NCBI GenBank assembly: GCA_947652115.1 | Contig: OX393570.1 | Span: 16,772,054 to 16,836,053, forward strand | Length of the DNA stretch: 64,000 nucleotides | DNA from: Blastomussa wellsi | Taxonomy: Eukaryota; Cnidaria; Anthozoa; Scleractinia; Plerogyridae | Direction of reading: 5' to 3' | Shown here: in pieces, positions 36,211 to 47,912 of the stretch | Layout of the letters: every line of letters starts with the position of its first letter | Position numbering within the stretch: the first letter of the stretch is position 1 | Position numbers and translations under genes: made by a program | Notes under the pieces: model-generated | What the model saw: the letters and a program-made list of their open reading frames with translations, nothing else | Told to the model about the DNA's origin: nothing | Databases searched by the model: none

Positions 36211-36927
36211 ATGCGTAACCATTTACTTGATCAAAGTATGGAAAACAGCACGAATATAACGTCATCGTCATCGGTTCCTGTTTTTCCGCTGCACTTCAGA
36301 ATTCTCAAGTTAAGCTTATACGTCATCATCTTTGCAACAAGTCTCGTTGCCAATGTGCTGGTCTGTGCTGTCATTATGCGTCGCAGGAAGATGAAGACAG
36401 TCACCAACTACTTCATCCTAAATCTTGCTGTGGCCGACTTGACACTGACTTGTATCTGCATTCCTTTTGATATTCCTGTCCAAGAATTGCACAACTCCTG
36501 GCCATACGGGTCTCTTATGTGCAAGATACTGTATCCCACGCAGACGTTTTTGCTGCTAGCATCCGTATACACGCTAACAGCCGTTAGCCTGACCAGACAA
36601 AGGGCAATTGTTTATCCTCTGAAGAAGCAGCTTTCCAAAACAGGGGCGAAGATAGTTATATTTGGAGTATGGTTCTTTGCTCTCATACCAGTACTGCCCT
36701 ACTTTCAAGTGTTGAAGTTTAATCCGGTGATTAAATCTTGCGAAGAAATCTGGGACAATTCCACGACTACTAAAGTGTACACAACAAGCATCTTCATATT
36801 TCAGTATGTCCTTCCCTTCTGCACCATGTTTTTAGCCTATTTCAGCATCAGCCGAGAGCTACGGCAAAGGGCGAAAAATTGTAATCGAGAATTACCGACA
36901 GGAAATAAAGGGCTTGCTAACAAGTAG
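36211..36927 (+). CDS. Class-A GPCR, truncated after TM5
   Basis: A continuous frame of 238 codons; the ATG at 36238 (MENSTNITSS, better start context) gives 229 aa. Glycosylation sites (NST, NIT) precede TM1 (SLVANVLVCAVIM), TM2 with NLAVAD, TM3 after the conserved Cys (GSLMCKI), TM4 with the conserved Trp (FGVWFFALIPVLPY), an extracellular loop-2 Cys (KSCEEIW) and TM5 with Pro and Tyr (YVLPFCTMFLAYFSI). This resembles rhodopsin-like peptide receptors. Two oddities: the DRY box after TM3 reads TRQ (AVSLTRQRAIVYP), and the frame ends 24 residues into loop 3 with TAG. No TM6/TM7 sequence was found in the following DNA. It may be a pseudogene, a five-helix receptor, or lack a distant last exon. 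Confidence 0.8.
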   Translation: MRNHLLDQSMENSTNITSSSSVPVFPLHFRILKLSLYVIIFATSLVANVLVCAVIMRRRKMKTVTNYFILNLAVADLTLTCICIPFDIPVQELHNSWPYGSLMCKILYPTQTFLLLASVYTLTAVSLTRQRAIVYPLKKQLSKTGAKIVIFGVWFFALIPVLPYFQVLKFNPVIKSCEEIWDNSTTTKVYTTSIFIFQYVLPFCTMFLAYFSISRELRQRAKNCNRELPTGNKGLANK

Positions 36928-37755
36928 CTATAGGCCGTGTAGAAGCCACGACTCGCCACCCAAGAAAGGCGAAGTGATGGCACCTCCCCAACTCTTGCTT
37001 AAAAACGTAAAGAATAGATCTTCTACTATGAGCTCGTCTGTTTGACAAAGGGGCAGCTGCCACGAAACCTTGGAAAACCACGAAAAACTGCTGTGTGTTC
37101 ATGCATATCTTTGTAACATGTTCGTGGAAACAAGTTGTGAATACTTCTTTGTTCGTAGAGGATCTGACATGACATGCCTTTTCCACTTTTTACTTTATTT
37201 TTATTAATTTAAATAAAAACGTCGTCCCCGAACATTGTATTCCCACGATTGAAGCTCGATTAGAAACAGGCAATGATTAGGTTTGCAACCTGTTTGCAAA
37301 TCAAAACGATTAATCACAGCGAATTTCTTACGTTCATCAGCTGAGAGCCTTAATGTCGTTTCATGACTGCTCATTTCCAAACGTGGCCTTTACTTGTGCC
37401 TTTTACAAACCCTCCCGGATGTGCGCTTCCCCAGTTGTAAGCCCAGCCCAAACCCCTTGTGAATTTGTTTTGGCTCAGGGCTTACAATATATATTTGTTA
37501 TGTTTTTTAAAGTCAAGTGTGATTCATATACTTAACATTTTTGCGTTTATGGCCCTCCCATTCATCTTGGTCAAAACGGACATACGCGTAATGAGTGGAA
37601 GAACGATCATAACTGGTCAAAATCCTGTTTTATTACAGTGAAATAAATCAGCCAATAACAATGCTTTGTTCCAGTATGATGCTATAAGGTCGCGGTATAC
37701 ACCTTGACCATGAATATATTCATAATTTACTTTATACTGTTATCTTATTGGTTAG
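36928..37755. other. 3' flank of the GPCR gene
   Basis: No reading frame with TM6 or TM7 features (no CWxP-like or NPxxY-like block) and no other recognised feature. Confidence 0.3.
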
Positions 37756-39480
37756 CTAATAGATAGCTTCTAAGTTGGTAATGTTTTGGCTCTTAAAGAA
37801 ATCAGCGCGCCGTTGGTGGACGGAAAGAGCTCTCGACGAGCGGGCATTTTTAGCAGTAGCGTGTTCCACTGTTAACAGAACATTTTGTGGTGTAATTTGA
37901 GCGCCTAAGGGGGTATTGAGGATTGCAGTTTTTCGGTTTCCCGGAATTGCGGCAGTCACGCTTGCACAGTCGAAAAACGTAGTGCGAATGTTAAAATTAA
38001 CCTTGAAATTATCAAAGGACAGAAAAGACTCTCGCTCGCTAAGGAGATTGCGAACCTTTACTATTCCGCAACCATGCCACGATTTGAAATAAAACGATTC
38101 ATTCGCAATCTTTATGAAACGGTTGTTCCACAGTATTTCTTCTTTAAAATCTGTGAAGTTGACAGATTTGTTAGAGTGAACTTCCTGCCAAATTAAGACA
38201 AGTTCTATATAGAAAGTAGGAATGTTGTTTTTTTTTTAATTCAGGGCAATTTATATTGAAATTGAACTGAAATATGAAGTTGCCTCCATATTTTAACAGA
38301 AGAGAGTTTACCCAAGCCATTTTCAGAGACTTGTTATCATCAACGTTGTTGACCATATTAAGTCCGCCTTTGTTCACTGGTCCGCTTTACTTGCTTCTTT
38401 TAATAAAACCAGGTTGGGAAAGGTTTTAATGACAGTTATTCTTCCAAGAATGGTTAAATGTCTGCAGGACCAGAGGTTTGAAACTTTCTGAAGCTTAGAC
38501 AGCTTTATTTCAAAATTTCAAAATTTCTGGCCAGCCGAAATATATCACGTTGTTTCAGCCTTGCAGTATTCTTTGACTTATCATCGTTTATTAATTTTTC
38601 AAGTTTGGCTGATTAGATCTCCTGCGAGATCCAACGTTCAATCAAGCAGGATCTTCGTCCACGGCTTTTGCAGTCTATTTAGTTTATTTCAAAGTTCATT
38701 TGTTGTGAAACGTTCATTTGTTGTGAAACGTGCAAGTCGTAAACGAAAACAATTCCTAGAGTTGTGACGTACTGATCAGGCCATGATATTCCATAAGGAC
38801 TATAAACGCCAATAGACCTTTTTAGCTTCGTTTGTTTGTTGCGCCATTAAAATGTCTCACGGGTATCATCACGTGATCTGAAATCATTTCAGATCACGTG
38901 ATGATACCCGTGAGACTTGCTTTCAAATTCAAATAAATCCACGCTGAAATGAATGAATAATTTCCAAATGGACAAAGGAGTAGTTCTCGGGAGAGCATCA
39001 CATGATCTGAAATGGGCAATTTACATACGTAGCTAAAAAGGTCTATTCTGCTTTTCCATGCACCTACCCTCATTCCTACGGTATTTCGCTTATTAATTTT
39101 GAGACCGGAACAAATACCAATTGAAACTGATCTGGAATAACGAATAAAATGAGAGCGGAGGTGACATCACGCAGAGAGGTGGTTGTGTCATCGGCATATA
39201 AAACTAGTTTAACCGCTCTGTGAGCGAGTGGTTCCACAGCAAGAATGAACAGTTGTCCTTACAGTGGACATCCTTGTCTGGCTCCTCTGTACAGAGAGAA
39301 GTCTGAATCCAATTTCGAAAACTTGGTCCGAAATTCATTGCGTAAAGTGTCGCGGAAAGGTAATCCCATTCTAGTGGGTCGAAATAGTCTAAGAAAAAAA
39401 ATCATTCCTTCCTTGTTTGGATCATCATATTGCTCTGCAGTGAATCTGCTCTTAATGAAACCAGTCTGATCCCTTGCTAC
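37756..39480 (-). mobile_element. Decayed Tx1/L1-like LINE, minus strand
   Basis: Fragments on the minus strand, with frameshifts and stops, match LINE reverse transcriptase in order: EWDYLSATLRNEFRTKFSKL near 39350, YADDTTTSLRDVTSAL near 39190, then after a nested element NKGGLNMVNNVDDNKSLKMA near 38340 and ILWNNRFIKIANESFYFKSW near 38130. The GGLN...LKMAWV and ILWNN..I blocks are typical of the L1/Tx1 C-terminal region. No intact frame remains. A MITE (38811-39047) interrupts it, so the LINE is the older insertion. Confidence 0.7.
38811..39047. repeat. MITE nested in the LINE, with a near-perfect internal hairpin
   Basis: Ends AATAGACCTTTTTAGCT and AGCTAAAAAGGTCTATT are inverted. The segment 38855-38915 is a 29-bp-arm palindrome (TCTCACGGGTATCATCACGT and its complement) with almost no loop. 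Non-coding. Confidence 0.8.
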
Positions 39481-39527
39481 GTCATGATATTCTGGGTCAT
39501 TTTTTTCGGCAAACCAAATTAGGATGG

Positions 39528-39625
39528 TTAAGGATGGAGAAGGTTGAGACGGATTGCAAATGACGAATTTGAAAAATGAAGGATTATTTTTTCAAAATGC
39601 ACAAACCGTGACGAAGCTCCTTTTA
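39528..39625 (-). repeat. TTAAAGG-family MITE fragment
   Basis: GGATGGAGAAGGTTGAGACG through CACAAACCGTGACGAAGCTC matches the right half of 13821-14177 and, inverted, 50883-50990. Confidence 0.6.
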
Positions 39626-39650
39626 ATAAGGGAGCACTTTCTCCAAACGA

Positions 39651-39728
39651 TAACGACGACGACGACATGATGACGATGACGATGACGATGACTATGATGA
39701 TGATAATGATGATGATGATGATGATGAT
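39651..39728. repeat. Trinucleotide array (GAC/GAT)
   Basis: Runs of GAC, then mixed GACGAT, then GAT units. Confidence 0.85.
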
Positions 39729-40677
39729 ACCTTGTTTAACGAGAGTAGCACGCAACAGTCTTGCGACTGATAAACCTGTGACCCCCAAATCCCAGATCGA
39801 ATTGAAATTTGGAAATGTTGGTTTTTGCCGATTAATGTAAAAACTACAATTTTGGTCATTTTAATCATTTTAATTACGACGCGCAAACGCTGAAAACATC
39901 AATACGGCAACGCTTTGTACCGCTGTGGATATGCATCTTGAACACACAATGAGGATGTTGCAGCTGTCGAAAACTGCTTTTTTTTTGGTTTGCAGCTTCT
40001 ATTGTCTAAGTCATTGTTTCAGTTAATTAGTCTTGGTTTGGGCTAGGGTATCAAATAGTCTAACATTGAAGTACCGATATCAGTATTTCGCGTGTTGATC
40101 TCAGTTGATGAATTGTTATGGTTCAGATGTACTCCAACCGTTTTCAAAATGATTTGTCAGCTAAATCCTAGACGCTGCAATTGTTCGGTTAAAAAAAAAC
40201 ATTCTGCTTTCTTCACATGAGCCGAACCTGATGACGGTTTTGGGTCCACTCAGATAATTAAAAGATCGCCTGTTTGAGTCAAACGTCGAACTTATTCAGC
40301 CGCACCGAACAGCTACAGCAAAAGCGGTCTTGTTGGTCAGTGGTTATTCAAGGTAAAGTCAAAATGGCGCCTTTAGACTTGGATTATGCGCTTGGTTCGG
40401 CTCAAGTAAAGATTGGCGTTTGACCCAAAGTCGGTCTTCAGGCGTTATTCACGGCTGGCCGGGCGTGAAGAACACCCTAGCCTCTCCACCCGGTCAAACG
40501 CCGAACTTTACATGAGCCTAATTGGTTGAATTGGGTTCGGCTCATGAGAAATACTGCGTTTGACCCGGGCCAAAGCCTAAAGGCAACACAACTGCTAATT
40601 CAACTCCTCCATAATTAAATTGATGAATGTTCAAAGATTTTGTGGAGCTGAGGAAAGTTGGTATCTATAAACATTAC

Positions 40678-41405
40678 GTTTCTATGGTTACCAGACACAC
40701 GTGAATGGGTATGCAGCGGATATAGCGATATTTCTTGTTTAAAAAAATAGCCGTCACATTTCCTTTGACATTCAAATTTGCTAACCACGGAACAAAAAAA
40801 GTTATTGTTTCAACAGCCAATTAAGCTCTGCTTTGTTTATTAATAACAATAGGTGACGTCACAAGACACGTCTCGAGATCAAGGCAAAAAAAGATCAATA
40901 TTCTCAAAACACTTGAACCCTGGGGTTCGCATATATATCTGAAACAGCCTTTTCACGTAGATCAGATTTATTTCGCAATACATGTAAACAAGAAATTGAT
41001 GTATTTAGTGAAATGCACGGAATGGAAACAGCATGGAAACACTGAGCTATCATGGGAAGCGGAGCTTCAAGGAAGAAAGCGGTTATAGTAAGTGGTATAA
41101 ATGTCCGCTCTTTTCTGTCTTCAAATATGATTGGTTTTGTTCTTATAATTTTGTAAAAATAATCCAACGACTGAGGAATTCGCATACACAGCTCCGCGAA
41201 ACACAGCGTGAAAACATTCGAAATCTGAGTTAATTAACATGCTACTCACATCCACAATTAGTTTTGAAACTTCAGCCGAAAAAAAAATTTCTTAACTAAG
41301 GAAATCCTACTTATGAAGGCGACGGTGAAGAAGCACAAGAAACCAACAATTCGTATCGAAGATTTTCGCCCCTAGGTAGGAACATAACTGACGAAAATTA
41401 TCTTA
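40678..41405 (+). repeat. Segmental duplication, copy 1, with a possible small first exon
   Basis: Shares, in order, GTTTCTATGG, CACACGTGAATGG, TTATTTCGCAATACATGTAA, GGAAGCGGAGCTTCAAGGAA, ATCCAACGACTGAGG, AATCTGAGTTAATTA and CACAAGAAACCAACAATTCG-type blocks with 44165-44728. It contains ATG at 41052 followed by GSGASRKKAVI and a strong donor GTAAGT at 41088. A second conserved block (EAQETNNSYRRFSPL) follows near 41320-41375. The N-terminal MGSGAS fits an N-myristoylation signal. Exon joining is not resolved. Confidence 0.5.
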
Positions 41406-43887
41406 GACAAAGAGCGCAGCCGCTGATTTCCGTTTCGCAAGACGAGATGCAGGCCTTAGATCAGGGTCTGGAAGGGTATTTTCGGGATCCGGGATTTGAC
41501 CAAACTACAGTGCGGGATTCGGGAAAACGAAAAATATCGTGACGGGATTCGGGAATTGACTGCTTCTCGGGAGGCGAGATTGAGCAGAATTTGGGAACGG
41601 GAGGCAGGAATTCTTGCCTTATTTTTGGGAATTCGCGAATTTTTCACCACCTAGATGAACGTTCTGACCGCGAAAGCAAATTAACCGTGTATAAATAAAG
41701 GTTTACTACTACTGCTACAGTGCTAACTGGTAAGTGTTTCCTGTTGAAAAACAAAAAAAAAAAAAAAGCAACAACAACAACAACATTAACTGTCGAGTTT
41801 GCCTGGTTAATGGTTATCTTAGTGGAACTGTTAAGTAATTTCCACAAACTGAAAAAAGACGGCATTTTGTTTCAAGCAGATGCCCGGATACACTGTGGAG
41901 AGTGAACGTCTCGCACGTGATTGATTTAATACTCGATACATTTCAATATCGCTCAAGCTCTTCGCTTTTATTGTTATTGAGAGGATTGTTTAACCAGTCA
42001 GCTATGATAAGTAATGATGCCAGTGCTGCTTCTATGGAGAGCACTGTCAGAGTTTTGGTTTCGTTCTTCCTGGCCACAGACGAGACTTCTAGCGCCAGAA
42101 ATACGGCACAGATCCACAACGAAAAGTTTAATGCTCCGCTCAGCGAGGATCACAAAGTAAGGATAGTGGCACCAACCAGGAAAAGACGCAGTCGAGGGTG
42201 TTCTTGTAAACCTTTTTATCAAGGACAGTGCGCACGCGTACATCTCGCTTTCGTCACATTCCGGGTTCTCAATCGTCTATTCTTAAAATTGCAATATAGC
42301 AGGGAATATTACAAAGTCATAACAATGGACATTCGAAAGCGCCAATCTTCGTGTATTCCTGGTATTACCGCAGATTGAAATTACTATTGATCTAGCAACT
42401 AGCTACTGATGTCAACTTTCCTCGGCTCGTATATCCATGTACGGTTGTAACTTACCAAGGTCGATTTATGGGCACGGCTTTGTCACTGTTTTGTTGGGGA
42501 TAATCGACGATGTGCTTTGAATCCCGCTTAATCTCGGGTTGTGCTGGCATGTGCCAGCTCAGACTTGACAGTGATGCCGGCAAAATATCGTGGTTCCATA
42601 ATGATCGCTTTGAGGTCTCGCAAACGCCAAAACTGGTGCGTTAGTGATTACGATCACATGGAACCTTTTTGACTTTTTAGCTCGAGATCGAGAAACATGA
42701 GTGCTGTGAGTGTTGGAAAAAAAAACATATCAAATATCGAATTCCTTAGATTGAGTTATTTAACTGGATCACCTATGGCGTCTTTAGCAACGAAGGCTTC
42801 CAGCAGCGAGCCAAAAAAGTATCGCCTGCTGACTCGTTCCCAGTCGCCTCTTATCAGAAAAAATAACAGGCACGGGGAATCATGCGAAGGAGGCAGAAAG
42901 GATCTTGCTATTTTCTAATAGGAGACGACTGGGGACTAGACAGTATCAGACAATTATAGAGTGTCCAGGTACACCTATTATCTACATGGTTGACAGCCTG
43001 ACTAACGTTCAAGGAACAATAACTAGTATAACATAAAAATATGGAGATCTCAGAAAAAGTAGCAATGGTGAGAAACCACCCATAATAACAATAATAATTT
43101 AAACATATTTATACAGGATTGCTGCATCAGTTTTAAGAGAAAACTCCTATGAATGCAGGTCCTGTGAACAATTTAAAAAAGAATTTAAAATATGGATAAA
43201 ATGTGCTTTGTAGCCTAATATAATACTCAGAGCTACTGCATGTAAAATCTGTCTGCAGCATGTTAAGAAATGTACAGCAGATAATTGACATTGTCCAGAT
43301 CTGCAGGCTCTACAGTAACAATGATTTCGCATCAAAACATAACTACGCAGGTGGACAGATCCTTAAGGTTAGTAGACATAATAAGCCATCAAGTGATGTG
43401 CTTTAGACCCTGGGAACTTAGTAACGATAGAATAGATTGCTTGATTGCGTCACACCAAAGACCCAGCAAAGTTAGGGACGGAGGGAGGGAAATTTCTCGT
43501 AGCAGGCTACACTGAGAAAACTAAGCTTTGTAGCACATAGCAAGAAGAACCGGCAGATTCACTATGGCAACACTACGTGCATAAAAGCTAGCATGTGATT
43601 GGCCCAAATGTGACTTGAAATTGCTCAAATTAGTCAGCACTCGTTACAATCGCGTAATACACATGTACATCTAAACAAACATATAACAAGTTCTACGAAA
43701 AATCTGCCCTATCCATCCAGATCTACTCATCTGGGACCATCTCCTTTCTCATTTTCAAAACTGGCGCCAATGTCCTTGAATGACGTCACTAGCCTCAGTC
43801 ACCGTTTTTACCAAAAAATAAGACAAGAATAAGATTTTTGAGGCGTTTTGCTCCATGTAATGCAAATATTTAAGCTGGCCAAAATTT

Positions 43888-43920
43888 TTTTTTTTGGGGG
43901 GGGGGGGGGTGGTGGGGGGT
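43888..43920. repeat. Poly-T/poly-G tract
   Basis: A run of T followed by about 14 G and further G-rich sequence. The length is unlikely to be exact. Confidence 0.75.
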
Positions 43921-44164
43921 TATAGGCACTAATTGTTTGCGCACAAAGGTAATAAGGAGGTGCTCAGTTCTCATGCAAATTCTATTGCCGTAATTCGCTT
44001 CAATGCACAACTAGAAAACCACTCTTCAGAAATAAGAAACGAATCCATCAACATTTCCCAGTCGCCGGCAGATACAGTCGTATTGGGCAGCCCCGAAAGG
44101 GCTGGACTTGTACCGGGGGTTTTGTTACAGGTGGAATTGAACCACGCGTTTTCCGTGATGATTG

Positions 44165-44728
44165 CGTTTCTATGGTTTCGAAGAACACACGTGAATGGAT
44201 ATGCAGAGGATATAAGTCAAAACACGATCAATATTTTCGAAACACTTCAACGTTGTGCTGCATAGGGGTTCGCACATATATCTTACACTGATTCTTTCCC
44301 GTAGATCGGATTTATTTCGCAATACATGTAAACAAAAAATTGGTGTACATTCAGTGAATTGCACGGAATGGAGACAGTTTGGTCCAAGCACTGAGCAGTC
44401 ATGGGAAGCGGAGCTTCAAGGAAGAAAAGGGTTCCAGTAAGTATCATCAATGTACGCTCTTTTCACTCTTCAAATATGCTTGGTTTTGTTCTTATAAATA
44501 GTCCAACGACTGAGGGATTTGCATTCACGGTTCCCGAAACACTGCGTGAAAACATTACAAATCTGAGTTAATTAGCATGCTGTTGATAAGCATAATTAGT
44601 TTTGAAATTTCAGCGTGGAAACTAACTAAGTTAATCCTATTTACTAAGGCGACGTTGAAGTAGCGCAAGAAACCAACAATTCGTATCGACGATTTTCGCC
44701 GCTAGGTAGGAACATAACAGACGAAAAC
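44165..44728 (+). repeat. Segmental duplication, copy 2
   Basis: Second copy of 40678-41405, diverged and partly deleted. It keeps an ATG at 44401 (MGSGASRKKRVP) followed by GTAAGT at 44437, and the EVAQETNNSYRRFSPL block near 44650-44702. In that block several differences from copy 1 fall at third codon positions. In the same frame copy 2 has TAA just before the block, where copy 1 has GAA. Confidence 0.5.
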
Positions 44729-45133
44729 CTTAGATAAAGAGCGTCACGTACAGAGTGCTGATCGCGGTTATGTCACTAGACAACTTCAATTTATCAAACA
44801 AATGAGTGATCATGGAGAATACAGTATAACATGGTAAATAAAGACTCCATCCACTCCAAAGTAATAGCACATCAAAAGGCTGTTAAGTTAAACAAACCGA
44901 CTTTTCTGTTTCTGACTTTTATTTTAACCCTGGTTTAAAACAATCGTTTCGTTGGCACTAAACAATGGGTAAAAGTTCAAATGGGATGTTTGCTTCAGGG
45001 TACTTCAGTACGCATTTTAATCAATCGCCCACTGCTTTTATTGTTAAACATTATAATCTCGTGGATAATATGTTGGGAAACTTCAATTTCGGTTTGGTGT
45101 TGACAAACCGGACGGGTAGAATTAAACATGACT

Positions 45134-45350
45134 TAAAGGAGCAGTGTCACGGCATTTGAAGTCATTTTCCAATTTACTTTCAAATTGAAGGAAATCTAAA
45201 CGTAAGAGTTTTCTAATGCCGAAAAACACAAACGGGATTATACAAGGATTGTTTCGAATGGCAACGATATACTGACCGATTACAAACGACAAACTTGAAA
45301 AAAACTTTCCAGTTTTTACAAGATGAGTTTCCGCGACGCTCCTTTACAGT
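45134..45350. repeat. TTAAAGGAGC-family MITE
   Basis: Left TTAAAGGAGCAGTGTCACGG and right CCGCGACGCTCCTTTA are imperfect inverted ends. TTAA is present on the left; the right reads TTAC. Confidence 0.55.
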
Positions 45351-45437
45351 TATAAAAATTATTGAGTTCGAAACATGGCTTGTCCTAATATAAGACTCCT
45401 AAGTTTGTCTTGTTGTGAAGTTTTACAAATTCTTTCA

Positions 45438-45705
45438 GTGAAGGTGGCTCAAATTAGCTTCCAGACTATCAGGAGGCCTTTTTCAGCACCTGAACTTTGA
45501 CAGGTCATTAATTACAATAACCCTTTTTCAGTCAGTGACACAACAATAATGGTATTCCACGTTATTATTTTCTTGACATTACTGAGTTGCCATAGCGGCT
45601 GTATATATGCGACTTGTTAAAACACCCTTAATTTTAGCTTTAGCTGCTGATAACTCAAAATCGAGATCGGTGACCTCAATTTTTTATTATTTAATTTTAA
45701 CAACA
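45438..45705. repeat. Diverged partial copy of the 26135-26522 MITE
   Basis: GAAGGTGGCTCA on the left, then TTTTAGCTTTAGCTGCTGAT, AACTCAAAATCGAGATCGGT and GACCTC-ATTTTTTATTAT follow the order of the 26135 copy. Confidence 0.5.
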
Positions 45706-45829
45706 ACAAGCTTTATTACCAAATTAAAAAAGTCATGTTAGAACAAAAAAGGTAACGTTTACTCAGAATAACTAAAAGGCCTATCGAGCTGTGTCGAACT
45801 AAATACAAAGCAATTAATTAGTCTATAAA

Positions 45830-46030
45830 AATAGAAGACGAAAGGAAGAAAAATAAATAAATAGAAAAAATAAAATAAAAATAAATAAATAAATACCAGT
45901 CATGAACAGTGAGACTGTAAGATGTTTAACTTGGCTTTGTTTTTAAACGCTTTGAGGGGGAGGTGTTTAATACGTTCATCAAGGTGATTCCAATCAGCAA
46001 GAAAGTGCTGAAAGCATTTGGAGCCTCCTG
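45830..46030 (-). mobile_element. 3' end of a non-LTR retrotransposon, minus strand
   Basis: The complement reads HFLADWNHLDERIKHLPLKA followed by FKNKAKLNILQS, then a stop and a TTTA-rich simple tail (45840-45900). This is the usual C-terminus-plus-tail of a truncated LINE. Clade not assigned. Confidence 0.5.
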
Positions 46031-46926
46031 CAATTTTTTTGCAAATCGCGTAAAGTACCTACTGTGAGTGTCAAATAAGTATATTGCAAACCGCGCGGTT
46101 GTAATTTCTAATAGAATAATGTCAATAATATTGGACCTTGTTGTTCCTGAGCGATTAACATATCAGAGTACATGCATGACTAAGGGCGGCAAAGGCTTTC
46201 ACAGTTTACAAATAGACAAACAAATCATTGACGCACTGCAATTAGACTTCAAACCGCTTTCAAAAACTCTGACGAGGTTACAGAAGTATTGATTAGTGAC
46301 GTGCGAATAACGTCTTCAATTCCATTCACGGCAATATTTTGCAAGAAATGGCTCATGCGCGACATAACAGAAATCGTTCCGCGTTTGTTTAGAAGGATAG
46401 TTTATGGATAAGTATATAGTAGACACAACAGAATATTTTAATTCAATAATGTATAATTTGTCTATTGGCAATGGTACAGCCTGTGGATACAACCGGCTTT
46501 CATCACTCCCGACTGGCATGGCGTTACGAAGGGGGGTGAATAGAGGTACGCGAATCTACCAATCGGTGCTATTTTAGGCCAAATCCGTCAATCCGACACT
46601 ATTCTCGTTCAAATCCGCATCCACATTCCAAATTCACTGAAAGGACGATAGATGTTGTTTTGATGGCAGTTTTTAAAGAGGTTTCGTTTCATTGCTTCTT
46701 TTTGCGTAAGTTCTAATTTAAAGCGGTTTGGGTCTCGTCCAAACAGAAAATGGACGATAACACTGAGATCAAAATGAAAGATACTCCAAGGCCACGATCC
46801 GATCTTCATGGCACGCAGAGTCCGAAATCCGATCTAAAATTATCAGCTATTCCGTGATCCACTGAATTTTCGAAATCGGCGAGTCCGCTTAATTTTTCGT
46901 TGAAATCCGAAATCCGTGTACCTTTT

Positions 46927-47097
46927 TTAAGGTGGATTTCCACTACCTCGTATTGTTTTACCTGCATTTACTTGCGTAAAAAAATTAAAGACAATGTATG
47001 AAGGACTTGCATAAACGAGTACGCAAGTTTTCCATACATCGTCTCTAATTTTATTTACGCACGTAAAAAATTACGCGACAGTGGAAATCCACCTTAA
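46927..47097. repeat. TTAA-flanked palindromic MITE (AAGGTGGATTTCC)
   Basis: TTAAGGTGGATTTCCACT and AGTGGAAATCCACCTTAA are perfect inverted ends. The arms continue through CTTGCGTAAAAAAATTAAAG and its partner. 171 bp including TTAA edges. Confidence 0.85.
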
Positions 47098-47385
47098 GGC
47101 TAAATCCGTTGATCCGCGAACCCATTCACACCTCCCCGCCCCACCCTCGTTACGGCTGTATTCGCTGGTTAGACATAGTCTAACTTAAAGAGTTCTAAAT
47201 CTGAAATGATAGAGTAAGAGTCATCACGGTGTACATTGCCTTTAAAGTTATTGAACCGAACCGAACATTGCAATTGCTATCTAATTTATCATTTAAACTG
47301 TGACAATTTTCAGGGATGGAAATGAATTTGATTCTAGTGTTCAAGATTTATGTCAATTTTAAGGCTCCATCCAGGGACTTCGTTT

Positions 47386-47443
47386 CTTTCTGGACACCAA
47401 GCAAGTGTCTGGACACCAAACATGTGTCTGGACACCAAACACT
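47386..47443. repeat. Three-copy 19-bp tandem repeat
   Basis: The unit GTGTCTGGACACCAAACAT occurs about three times head to tail. The unit is itself partly palindromic (TGTCTGGACA). Confidence 0.8.
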
Positions 47444-47754
47444 TCTTTTTCATATTTAAAAGGACACTCACGGGCATTACTTAAAAAAATCAATACCCCG
47501 AAAAACGTATTTACACCATTTATATTAGTAATTATATAGCTACACCAAAATCGAATAATTGTCGACATATGCATTTTTTATTAATTTTTACCAACTGTCC
47601 AAATTTAAAATAAATTGGACAGTTTTGCTCAAACTGTCCAATTTAAGAAAAATCTGGATACCTTCCATAAACCAATCAATTGTCAAGAAAAACTTGTTTG
47701 CAGGGCGAACCATTTGCCATGTTCATTTTTGTTGGATGCTATATAATTAACAGG

Positions 47755-47912
47755 TAACAGGACTACATGCTTGTCCAATTTGGAAATAATTGGATTCAAA
47801 AAATTCCTCGAACTGCCAAATTGGACTTGGCCTACGGCCTCGTCCAATTTCGCAGTCCTTGGAATTTTTCTCATCCAATTATTTTCAAATTGGACAGCAT
47901 GTAGTCCTATTA
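47755..47912. repeat. Palindromic MITE with TAACAGGACTACATGC ends
   Basis: Left TAACAGGACTACATGC and right GCATGTAGTCCTATTA are inverted. Arms continue through TTGTCCAATTTGGAAATAAT to a GGCCTACGGCC centre. 47590-47650 carries related GTCCAATTT words. Confidence 0.75.

Noticed and set aside
37353..37535. Possible TM6/TM7 exon for the GPCR
   Set aside because: The frame has a few hydrophobic residues but no Pro-kink or NPxxY-like motif and no acceptor in the right phase.
41902..42378. 158-codon plus-strand frame and an overlapping minus-strand frame with hydrophobic stretches
   Set aside because: The plus frame has no recognised domain. The minus frame (SLWICAVFLALEV... LSIEAALASLLIIADWL) could be two membrane helices, but no clear acceptor or partner exon was found on either side.
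43020..43400. Possible coding sequence or LINE end
   Set aside because: Hand translation gave fragments with frequent stops and no recognisable motif.
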